This document shows, one piece after another, positions 1 to 5,783 of a stretch of 11,649 nucleotides of DNA. Source of the stretch: Dehalococcoidia bacterium (GTDB lineage: Bacteria; Chloroflexota; Dehalococcoidia; GIF9; AB-539-J10); assembly GCA_003562555.1 (NCBI GenBank), contig PWUO01000218.1, positions 1 to 11,649 on the forward strand. The letters run 5' to 3'. The notes under the pieces were generated by a model that saw only the letters and a program-made list of their open reading frames with translations, ran no database searches and was not told where the DNA came from. How positions within the stretch are numbered: position 1 is the stretch's first letter; each line of letters opens with the position of its first letter. Made by a program: the position numbers and the translations under genes.

Positions 1-69
1 CGTGGAGGTGTACCGAAGAAAGATGCTCCTGGCCTTTACCCCGCCTCCTGAGGCTTTCCACACACTTTG
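1..69 (+). other. Possible 3' tail of an upstream gene (uncertain)
   Basis: The first bases are open in more than one plus-strand frame. The frame starting at position 2 runs 22 codons to a TGA at 67-69 and has a fair share of G or C at third positions. The frame starting at position 1 stops at a TGA at 49-51. I do not recognise a protein family in either short tail and cannot choose between them. A small GC-rich inverted repeat (GCCT-N4-AGGC, near 44-55) followed by TTTCC is too weak to call a terminator. The stretch may equally be non-coding DNA upstream of the aro promoter. Confidence 0.2.
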
Positions 70-88
70 ACAAAGAGCCGTCGTCAGC

Positions 89-117
89 TTGACAATTGTG
101 ACACCCCTCTCTACAAT
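89..117 (+). promoter_or_regulatory. Sigma70-type promoter of the aro operon
   Basis: A perfect -35 box TTGACA (89-94) is followed after exactly 17 bp by TACAAT (112-117), one mismatch from the -10 consensus. Transcription would start near A124, giving a leader of about 230 nt before aroF. An 8-bp palindrome ACAATTGT (92-99) overlaps the -35 box, and the pentamer TGACA occurs at 68-72, 90-94 and 99-103. These could be part of an operator, but nothing else supports that. The promoter lies 33 bp upstream of the leader peptide start, as expected for an attenuated biosynthetic operon. Confidence 0.85.
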
Positions 118-149
118 CGGTCCACAGTCTGGTCTGCGGACTTGATGCA

Positions 150-227
150 ATGATTACGCTCCGGGCATACGTCTATTGGTTCTACTTTTATCCCAGCTTT
201 ACGCCCGGGAGCGGTCTTGCCTGGTAG
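150..227 (+). CDS. Aromatic leader peptide of the aro operon attenuator
   Basis: ATG at 150 to TAG at 225-227 encodes 25 residues. Residues 7-14 read YVYWFYFY and residue 17 is Phe. In total there are four Tyr (7, 9, 12, 14), three Phe (11, 13, 17) and two Trp (10, 25). Such clustering in a tiny ORF between a strong promoter and an intrinsic terminator is the hallmark of a leader peptide whose translation senses charged tRNA, as in the classical trp and pheA attenuators. The peptide itself probably has no function. The Shine-Dalgarno is weak (GCGGA at 136-140). A two-codon ORF (ATG CAA TGA, 145-153) overlaps its start. The ORF is too short for routine gene callers. The call rests on composition, position and the matching RNA pairings, not on homology. 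Confidence 0.88.
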   Translation: MITLRAYVYWFYFYPSFTPGSGLAW

Positions 228-273
228 CGCAGTCAGCCACCAGAAGTAGAGAACAAGAGAAGGACCCTCCCGG
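205..273 (+). promoter_or_regulatory. Antiterminator helix of the aro leader
   Basis: CCGGGAG (205-211) pairs perfectly with CTCCCGG (267-273). After one bulged base, C212, GGTCTT (213-218) pairs with AGGACC (261-266), including one U-G wobble. The result is 13 base pairs that use the entire left arm of the terminator, so the two structures exclude each other. The left strand lies inside the leader ORF (codons 19-23), just after the aromatic codons and within reach of a ribosome at the stop codon. The sequence of segment 2 closely imitates the right arm of the terminator (GGGAGGGTCCT), as is usual for evolved antiterminators. Confidence 0.8.
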
Positions 274-293
274 TGGGAGGGTCCTTTCTTTTT
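260..293 (+). terminator. Intrinsic terminator, attenuator of the aro operon
   Basis: AAGGACCCTCCC (260-271) and GGGAGGGTCCTT (275-286) form a perfect 12-bp stem with the loop GGT. It runs into the T-rich tract TTTCTTTTT (285-293). It lies 33 nt after the leader stop codon and 60 nt before the aroF start, so it cannot be the end of an upstream gene's transcript alone. It sits between the operon promoter and its first gene. The 294-353 stretch after it holds nothing apparent except the aroF ribosome binding site. Confidence 0.93.
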
Positions 294-353
294 GCGTATG
301 CTGTGGGACCGGTGAGATGCACCAGCCAGGCAACGGAAAACGGAGGAAACGCG

Positions 354-1412
354 ATGATAATCATGAAGACGGATGCCACCGAGGAAGACATCCAGCGGGT
401 CGTAAAGGAAATCGAGCACAGCGGTCTTCGTGCTGATGTGTCCCGTGGTGAGTACATGACGGTCATAGGACCGGTGGGTGACGAACGACTGCTTCCGTTC
501 GATCGCCTTGCCACACTCCCGGGAGTCAAGGAGGCTAACCGCGTTGAGTCACCGTACAAACTCATCAGTCGAGAGTACGCGCGATTCTTCGGTGAACCAG
601 GTGCGCACCGGACCGTCGTGATCGGTGACGTGCGCCTCGGAAACGGCGAACCTGTTATCATCGCGGGGCCGTGCGCGGTCGAGAGCCGTGCACAGCTTAT
701 GCGTATCGCTGAGGAGGTGAAGCAGGCCGGAGCGCACATTCTTCGTGGTGGCATCTTCAAGCCACGAAGCTCGGTTCACTCCTTTCAGGGCATTGGCGCG
801 ACCGGCAGCGAAGAAGCCGAAGAGGCCCTGTACTGGCTGCGCGAAGCTGGAAATGCCTACGACATGCCGGTTGTGACCGAGATCAGGGGAGAGTCCATGG
901 TCGATCTCGTGGCAAAGTATGTGGACATCATGCACATCGGCGCACGCAACATGTATGATCAGGACCTTCTGGTGGCTGTGGCGCGCCAGCGCAAGCCTGT
1001 TCTGCTCAAGCGCCACTTTGGGGCGAGTATCGAGGAACTACTGTCGTTTAGCGAGTACGTGGCGGCGGAGGGTAACAAGGACATCATTCTGTGTGAGCGC
1101 GGCATCGTGCCGATGGGCAAGGGCAAGAGCTTCACCAGGTACACTCTGGACCTTGCAGCGATACCTGTGATTCACAACGAGACCTATCTTCCCGTGATAC
1201 TGGACCCAAGCCATGGCACCGGGCGCCGGGACCTGATACTCCCTATGAGCTGTGCCGCGGTGGCCGCCGGGGCAGATGGACTGATGATCGAAGCACACTA
1301 CGATCCATCGGAAGCGCTTGTCGATGGGCCACAGATGGTGACGCCGGATGAACTGAAGGTGATCATTGACACGTGTCGTCAACTGCGTGGGATTATGGCG
1401 AAGAAGAACTGA
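354..1412 (+). CDS. aroF: 3-deoxy-7-phosphoheptulonate (DAHP) synthase, class Ibeta type
   Basis: Cytosolic enzyme that condenses phosphoenolpyruvate with erythrose-4-phosphate to DAHP, the first step of the shikimate pathway. The 352-residue protein starts at ATG 354, with GGAGG at 342-346. A longer in-frame start at 273 is rejected because it lies inside the terminator. Residues 1 to about 72 form the ferredoxin-like/ACT-like regulatory domain seen in Thermotoga-type enzymes; a TIM barrel follows. AGPCAVES (105-112) supplies metal ligand Cys107. DPSHGTG (284-290) has His287, and Glu313 and Asp324 complete the metal site with the spacing of the Thermotoga maritima enzyme. KPRSSVHSFQG (137-146 region) differs from the common KPRTSPYSFQG, and GARNMYDQ (197 onward) from the common GARNMQNF. 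First gene of the operon, so both attenuation and feedback on its N-terminal domain are plausible controls. Confidence 0.95.
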   Translation: MIIMKTDATEEDIQRVVKEIEHSGLRADVSRGEYMTVIGPVGDERLLPFDRLATLPGVKEANRVESPYKLISREYARFFGEPGAHRTVVIGDVRLGNGEPVIIAGPCAVESRAQLMRIAEEVKQAGAHILRGGIFKPRSSVHSFQGIGATGSEEAEEALYWLREAGNAYDMPVVTEIRGESMVDLVAKYVDIMHIGARNMYDQDLLVAVARQRKPVLLKRHFGASIEELLSFSEYVAAEGNKDIILCERGIVPMGKGKSFTRYTLDLAAIPVIHNETYLPVILDPSHGTGRRDLILPMSCAAVAAGADGLMIEAHYDPSEALVDGPQMVTPDELKVIIDTCRQLRGIMAKKN

Positions 1413-1413
1413 G

Positions 1414-2505
1414 ATGAGAGGAATCGACGTCTGTTGTTCCGGCAATCCGTATCGCGTGACGATAGGTGCCGGTGCGCTCACAGCCCTGGCTGATGAACTC
1501 AATCGGCTCGGATTTGACGATACTGTCATTGTGGTCACCGATGCAACCGTTGCAGAACTGTTCGGCGAAGGCCTGGAACGACACCTGGCGGAAAGCCGAT
1601 TCAGTCCACATCTCATCGTGATTCCTCCCGGAGAGGATCAGAAGTGCCTCGAAATGGCCGGTGTACTATACGGGCGACTCAACGAACTTGGAGCTGAGCG
1701 GTCGACTCCGCTCGTGGCTTTTGGAGGAGGAGTCGTTGGAGATCTCACCGGCTTCGTCGCCGCAACGTACTTTCGCGGTCTGCCGCTGGTGCAGGTGCCG
1801 ACGACGCTACTCGCGCAGGTCGACAGCAGTATCGGGGGCAAGGTCGCGGTGAATCACGGAACGCTGAAGAACAACGTTGGCGCGTTTCACCAGCCGGTTG
1901 CTGTCATCACCGATACCTCGTTACTGACACACCTGCCGGAACGCGAGTTCCGCAACGGACTTGCCGAAGTCATCAAGAGCGCGATGATTCGCGACGAGAC
2001 GTTCTTTCGTTACCTTGAGTCTCAGATGGAGTGCGTTACAGCGCGCGATACTGAGGTGCTTGAACGGATCGTGGCGCGTACGGTTGAGATCAAAGCCAGT
2101 GTGGTGGCAGAGGATGAGAAGGACACCGGACTGCGAAACATTCTGAATTTCGGGCATACCGTTGGCCATGGCATCGAGTCCGCCACCTCGTTCTCGTTGT
2201 GTCATGGAGAGGCAGTGTCCATCGGCATGATTGCGGCCACACAAATTGCGATCGCGATGAACATGGTTTCCATGGAGGTGTTCGATCGACTGAAATCACT
2301 GCTGCAGCGAGCGGGACTGCCTGTGGCCATTCCGGACTTCGTGGACCTGGGTGCCGTCCTTGATGCGATGTCTCGAGACAAGAAAATGGCGAAAGGACGA
2401 CTACGGTTCATATTGCCTGTCAGGACAGGTGTGGTTGAGATTCGAGGTGATGTATCGATGGATCTGTTGAGGCGCACACTGGAGAGTTGCTATGCGGCGG
2501 CCTGA
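1414..2505 (+). CDS. aroB: 3-dehydroquinate synthase
   Basis: Converts DAHP to 3-dehydroquinate using NAD+ and a divalent metal, the second shikimate step. The protein has 363 residues, the usual family length. The Rossmann-like N-terminal half carries GGGVVGDLTGFVAA (104-117) and PTTLLAQVDSSIGGK (129-143), both strong family signatures. Expected zinc ligands are Glu185 (GLAEVIK), His248 (NFGHTVGH) and His264 (HGEAV). ATG 1414 follows the aroF stop by a single nucleotide, and only a purine-rich GAAGAA precedes it, so translation is probably coupled to aroF. The open frame extends upstream to 1366, but that would overlap aroF and does not match the normal AroB N-terminus. Confidence 0.96.
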   Translation: MRGIDVCCSGNPYRVTIGAGALTALADELNRLGFDDTVIVVTDATVAELFGEGLERHLAESRFSPHLIVIPPGEDQKCLEMAGVLYGRLNELGAERSTPLVAFGGGVVGDLTGFVAATYFRGLPLVQVPTTLLAQVDSSIGGKVAVNHGTLKNNVGAFHQPVAVITDTSLLTHLPEREFRNGLAEVIKSAMIRDETFFRYLESQMECVTARDTEVLERIVARTVEIKASVVAEDEKDTGLRNILNFGHTVGHGIESATSFSLCHGEAVSIGMIAATQIAIAMNMVSMEVFDRLKSLLQRAGLPVAIPDFVDLGAVLDAMSRDKKMAKGRLRFILPVRTGVVEIRGDVSMDLLRRTLESCYAAA

Positions 2506-3154
2506 GATCTGCGCGTGTGTTACGAGCGCGACGGACATGTCTGCTGCTATCGCGGTGAGTGGATCCGTATCGCTCTACGAGGTTCGTATAGATCTCATCG
2601 GCGACGACTGGCCTGAGGTCGCGGTGGCACTGCCCGGACCGTGGATCGCCTGCGATCGACTTGCGGCGCAGGGAGGGGCTTGCCGCGACCCCGAGCATGT
2701 GCGGCTTGATACGCTGAAGCGTGCCGTTGATTTGGGTGCGATGATCATCGATGTCGAACTCGATACGCCAAATGTAGAGTTGTTTGTTGCCAGTGTAAAG
2801 GGACGAGCGTCAGTACTCATCTCGCACCACGATCTGGTGAAGACGGATGATGCAGAGGTTCTTGCGGCGATTGTGAAGCGACAGGCGAACGCTGGCGCTG
2901 ACATATGTAAGCTGGTGACTACGGCCAGCGTTGTTGCCGACAACGTGACGGTACTTCGCCTCGCCCGTCGGTTCGCATCTGCACCCATCGTAACATTTGC
3001 AATGGGAAGCCTGGGAATAACCAGCCGTGTGCTTGCACCACTGGCAGGTTCCCGTTTCACCTATGCATCGCTGGCGGAAGGTCACGAAGCGGCACCCGGA
3101 CAACTCACCGTCGATCAGCTTCAGGCGATGTACGATGTCATGGGGGTGACCTAG
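2492..3154 (+). CDS. aroD: 3-dehydroquinate dehydratase, type I
   Basis: Dehydrates 3-dehydroquinate to 3-dehydroshikimate through a Schiff base. At 220 residues it is shorter than the roughly 250-residue enterobacterial enzyme but like other compact type I enzymes. Visible family features are E-V-R at 30-32 (substrate binding), Glu89, SHHD with catalytic His113, CK with Schiff-base Lys140, SR with Arg179 and APGQ with Gln204. Together these place it in the type I class rather than the unrelated type II (AroQ) class. The segment WIACDR (51-56) replaces the more usual TxR-type motif. ATG 2492 overlaps the end of aroB by 14 nt, and GGAGAG lies just upstream at 2481-2486. Confidence is slightly lower than for its neighbours because the protein is divergent. 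Confidence 0.9.
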   Translation: MRRPEICACVTSATDMSAAIAVSGSVSLYEVRIDLIGDDWPEVAVALPGPWIACDRLAAQGGACRDPEHVRLDTLKRAVDLGAMIIDVELDTPNVELFVASVKGRASVLISHHDLVKTDDAEVLAAIVKRQANAGADICKLVTTASVVADNVTVLRLARRFASAPIVTFAMGSLGITSRVLAPLAGSRFTYASLAEGHEAAPGQLTVDQLQAMYDVMGVT

Positions 3155-3155
3155 G

Positions 3156-4019
3156 GTGCGTATCTCCGGCATGACTACTGTGTGCGGTATCGTGGGAGAC
3201 CCGGTCGAGCACTCCCTCTCGCCACTGATGCACAATGCGGCGTTCGAGGCTCTTGGTCTGGACTACGTTTACGTGCCGTTTCGAGTCGCCCGAGACGCAG
3301 TCGATGCGGCCGCCCGTGCCGTGAGGCACATGGGTATTCGTGGACTCAATGTGACAGTGCCTCACAAAGTCGACATAATGAACCACCTGGATTGGATCGA
3401 TCCCTTTGCTTTGAGCGTCGGCGCGGTGAACACCATCGTCAACGACGGGGGGCGACTGAGCGGCTACAACACCGACGCCGCCGGTTTCGTGCGCGGTCTC
3501 GATGCCTTCGGTATTGACGTCACACATGAACGCGTGATTGTTCTTGGGGCGGGCGGGGCGGCCAGGGCTGTAGTGTGCTCCCTTCTGGACCGAGGCGCAC
3601 GCGTGACAGTCCTCAATCGAAACCCGGGGCGGGCTGCACAGCTGGCAGAGGATGTCGGTATCGCCGCCGGGCGAGGGATTGCACACGGGGCGCTGACGGA
3701 TTCCTCGCTTGACAAAGAACTGGCAGCCTGTTCTTTGCTTGTGAACGCCACGAGCGTGGGCATGTACCCATGGGCCGACGAATCCCCATGTCCGCGCCCG
3801 TATCTGCGGAGTGATCTGGTTGTGTGCGATATTGTGTACAACCCACCGAAGACGCAGCTGCTGCGGGACGCCGCTTCCTGCGGCGCAGCAGTAATTACGG
3901 GTGTTGAGATGCTCGTACAGCAGGGAGCCCTGGCCTTCGAACTCTGGACTGGAATCCCTGCACCCGTCGACGTCATGCGTGCGGTGGTGAGAACGGAGCT
4001 CGAGGATGATTCGGAGTAA
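3156..4019 (+). CDS. aroE: Shikimate dehydrogenase (NADP+)
   Basis: Reduces 3-dehydroshikimate to shikimate. The 287-residue protein has the family layout: HSLSP (19-23) and NVTVPHK (65-71) for substrate binding with catalytic Lys71, GAVNT (89-93), NTDAAG with catalytic Asp107, the nucleotide loop GAGGAARA (131-138), NRN (154-156), NATSVGM (197-203), DIVYNP (225-230) and GVEMLVQQG (249-257). The Arg-containing NRN region after the second strand is the typical NADP-selective site. I chose GTG 3156 because GGGGGTGA (3142-3149) sits 6 nt upstream and because MRISG-T is the normal start of this family. The internal ATG at 3171 has no Shine-Dalgarno. One base separates it from aroD. Confidence 0.96.
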   Translation: MRISGMTTVCGIVGDPVEHSLSPLMHNAAFEALGLDYVYVPFRVARDAVDAAARAVRHMGIRGLNVTVPHKVDIMNHLDWIDPFALSVGAVNTIVNDGGRLSGYNTDAAGFVRGLDAFGIDVTHERVIVLGAGGAARAVVCSLLDRGARVTVLNRNPGRAAQLAEDVGIAAGRGIAHGALTDSSLDKELAACSLLVNATSVGMYPWADESPCPRPYLRSDLVVCDIVYNPPKTQLLRDAASCGAAVITGVEMLVQQGALAFELWTGIPAPVDVMRAVVRTELEDDSE

Positions 4020-4524
4020 CATTGCACTCATCGGGTTCATGGGTTCGGGTAAATCGACCGCCGGCAGACTGCTCGCCACACGAAGGAACAAGACGTTTCT
4101 CGAGACTGATGCGCTAATCGAAGATCGTGCCTGCATGCGCATCGAGGACATCTTCAACCAGTTCGGAGAGGAGCGCTTTCGTGAGTTCGAGGCACAGGTT
4201 GTGGCGCAGGTTTCAGCCGCTGCAGATGCGGTTATCTCCTGTGGTGGCGGAGCCGTGCTTCGGCCTGAGAACGCAGCCTTGCTTAAGGCATCTTCGATTG
4301 TTGTGTTCCTCGACGTGCTGCCAGAGACGGTGCTTTGGCGCATAGGCCCGGGGTCCAGAATTCGTCCGCTCTTGGAGGGGGTGGACAGGGAGGCTCGTGT
4401 GAACGAATTGATGGCGGCACGTCGCCCGGTGTACTCCGCTGTGGCCGACTTCACGGTACGGACTGACGGGGTGTCCGTAGACGAGGTGGTGTCAATAATT
4501 GAGGAGGAATTGGACCGGCTTTGA
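4006..4524 (+). CDS. aroK: Shikimate kinase
   Basis: Phosphorylates shikimate at the 3-hydroxyl with ATP. It has 172 residues, normal for the family. The Walker A loop is GFMGSGKS (10-17). The acidic ETD motif gives Asp35, FRE gives Arg59, and CGGGAV (79-84) forms the shikimate-binding Gly-rich loop. RPLL (120-123) is the lid arginine and RPVY (140-143) the adenine-side arginine. The start ATG 4006 lies inside the last codons of aroE (14-nt overlap), with GGAG at 3995-3998. The short overlaps on both sides imply translational coupling, and no domain is fused to it. Confidence 0.96.
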   Translation: MIRSNIALIGFMGSGKSTAGRLLATRRNKTFLETDALIEDRACMRIEDIFNQFGEERFREFEAQVVAQVSAAADAVISCGGGAVLRPENAALLKASSIVVFLDVLPETVLWRIGPGSRIRPLLEGVDREARVNELMAARRPVYSAVADFTVRTDGVSVDEVVSIIEEELDRL

Positions 4525-5783
4525 GGGCGCACGTCGGGAGTGGTGAGGTCCGCGGAACAGTAGGCGTTCCCGGTTCGAAGAGCTATACCATCAGGGCCGC
4601 GCTGTGTGCCGCGATTGCAGATGGCGAGAGCATCATTCTGGGTGCGCTCAAATCGGACGATTCGAGCGCTGTCCTGGATTGTATTCAGGCGCTCGGCGCC
4701 GGGGTGTCTGAGTCGGCGGAGTGCATCACAGTGCGCGGCGGTGCACTACGTGCGTCGACACGTGCACTGTGGTGTCGTGAATCAGGGGCAACGTTCCGAT
4801 TTATGGCGGCGCTTGCTGCGACCGTTCCAGGACGGACTGTCCTGAAGTGCGCACCTTCGCTGGCTCGAAGGCCGATGCAGCCACTGGTCGACGCAATCCG
4901 CCAGCTGGGTGTCGGCTGCGAGTTCGACGCTGTTTCGGGCACCCTCGTCGTGATGGGACAACTTCAGCCAGCCGCGCAGGTGACGCTGCGCGCTGACATC
5001 AGCTCACAGTTCCTCTCCGCCATGTTGTTGTCGGGACCCCGGTATGATGACGGTCTCCAGGTAGACGTCCCGTCACCAGTGGTGTCGGAACGCTACATAC
5101 GAATGACCGAGGAGTGCATGCGACGGTTTGGTGTCGAGGTCCATGTCTTGGATGACGGACACAGGTTTGTCGTGCCCGGACAGCGGTACGTGCCAACCCG
5201 CTACGCGGTTGAAGGCGACTGGTCAGGTGCTGCTGCCCTGCTCGCACTGGGCGCGCTGGCGGGAGATGTGTACGTAACAGGATTGAAGGAGACGAGTCTT
5301 CAGGCGGATGCTGCAATGATCGGGATTCTGCGGCAGATGTGTGCGACGGTGGAAACTGGTTCGAATGGTGTAAGGACACTCCGGTCGCAACTGTGTGCGT
5401 GCAGCGTCGATCTTGGGGAGTCGATCGATCTGCTTCCGGTGGCGTGCGTGCTCGCTGCGGTGGCTGAGGGGACGACGCGGCTGACCGGCATTGCGCGTGC
5501 GCGTGATAAGGAGTCCGATCGCGTGGCCGCGATGACTGCCGGACTACGGACTCTGGGCGTGTCCGTGGAGGTGGATGATGACGAGATGCGGGTGGTAGGT
5601 GGCGTGGCGCATGGGGGAGTAGTATCTTCCGCCAATGATCATCGTATTGCGATGGCGTTTGGTGTGCTTGGCGCGGTAGTTGGTGATATCGTAGTTGATG
5701 GCGCCGAATGCGTGGCCAAGACCTATCCTCGCTTCTGGGATACTCTGAGAAGTCTCGGCGTGGAGGTGGAATCGGATGAGTAA
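4521..5783 (+). CDS. aroA: EPSP synthase (3-phosphoshikimate 1-carboxyvinyltransferase)
   Basis: Transfers the enolpyruvyl group of PEP to shikimate-3-phosphate; this is the glyphosate target. The protein has 420 residues. Family features are PGSKS (17-21), SSQF (161-164), Asp303, KESDR (330-334), DHRIAM (373-378) and Lys400. The PEP/glyphosate loop reads ESGATFRFM (87-95) where Escherichia coli has NAGTAMRPL. The positions equal to E. coli Thr97 and Pro101 are therefore Ala and Phe. The start is TTG 4521, which overlaps the aroK stop as TTGA. No ATG or GTG lies between the in-frame TGA at 4500-4502 and the conserved PGSKS. GAGGAGG at 4501-4507 is 13 nt away, longer than usual, so initiation may depend on ribosomes ending aroK. 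Confidence 0.95.
   Translation: MRAHVGSGEVRGTVGVPGSKSYTIRAALCAAIADGESIILGALKSDDSSAVLDCIQALGAGVSESAECITVRGGALRASTRALWCRESGATFRFMAALAATVPGRTVLKCAPSLARRPMQPLVDAIRQLGVGCEFDAVSGTLVVMGQLQPAAQVTLRADISSQFLSAMLLSGPRYDDGLQVDVPSPVVSERYIRMTEECMRRFGVEVHVLDDGHRFVVPGQRYVPTRYAVEGDWSGAAALLALGALAGDVYVTGLKETSLQADAAMIGILRQMCATVETGSNGVRTLRSQLCACSVDLGESIDLLPVACVLAAVAEGTTRLTGIARARDKESDRVAAMTAGLRTLGVSVEVDDDEMRVVGGVAHGGVVSSANDHRIAMAFGVLGAVVGDIVVDGAECVAKTYPRFWDTLRSLGVEVESDE

Larger units (their letters stand above)
158..293 (+). promoter_or_regulatory. Ribosome-mediated transcription attenuator (three alternative stems)
   Basis: Three pairings share segments. Segment 1 (158-166, GCTCCGGGC) pairs with segment 2 (203-212, GCCCGGGAGC) in 9 bp with G208 bulged, looping out the Tyr/Phe/Trp codons. 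Segment 2 (205-218) can instead pair with segment 3 (261-273). Segment 3 (260-271) also forms the terminator with segment 4 (275-286). By the logic of known attenuators, a ribosome stalled at codons 7-14 would break 1:2, leave 205-218 free, allow 2:3 and give read-through into aroF. A ribosome reaching the TAG at 225 would cover segment 2, so 3:4 forms and transcription stops after about 170 nt. Without translation, 1:2 also favours termination. The pairings are read directly; the mechanism is inferred. Confidence 0.85.

Noticed and set aside
124..293. T-box riboswitch in the aro leader
   Set aside because: I see no T-box consensus (AGGGTGGNACCGCG) before the terminator. The aromatic-codon ORF and the 1:2/2:3/3:4 pairings explain the region as ribosome-mediated attenuation instead.
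273..353. N-terminal extension of the DAHP synthase frame to position 273
   Set aside because: The extension lies across the terminator hairpin and T-tract, lacks a ribosome binding site, and does not match the normal N-terminus. ATG 354 with GGAGG is clearly better.
3138..4532. Long minus-strand open frame (464 codons) opposite aroE and aroK
   Set aside because: It is a shadow in GC-rich DNA. Both opposite genes are certain by multiple catalytic motifs, and the translated shadow is rich in Ser, Arg and Thr with no recognisable domain.
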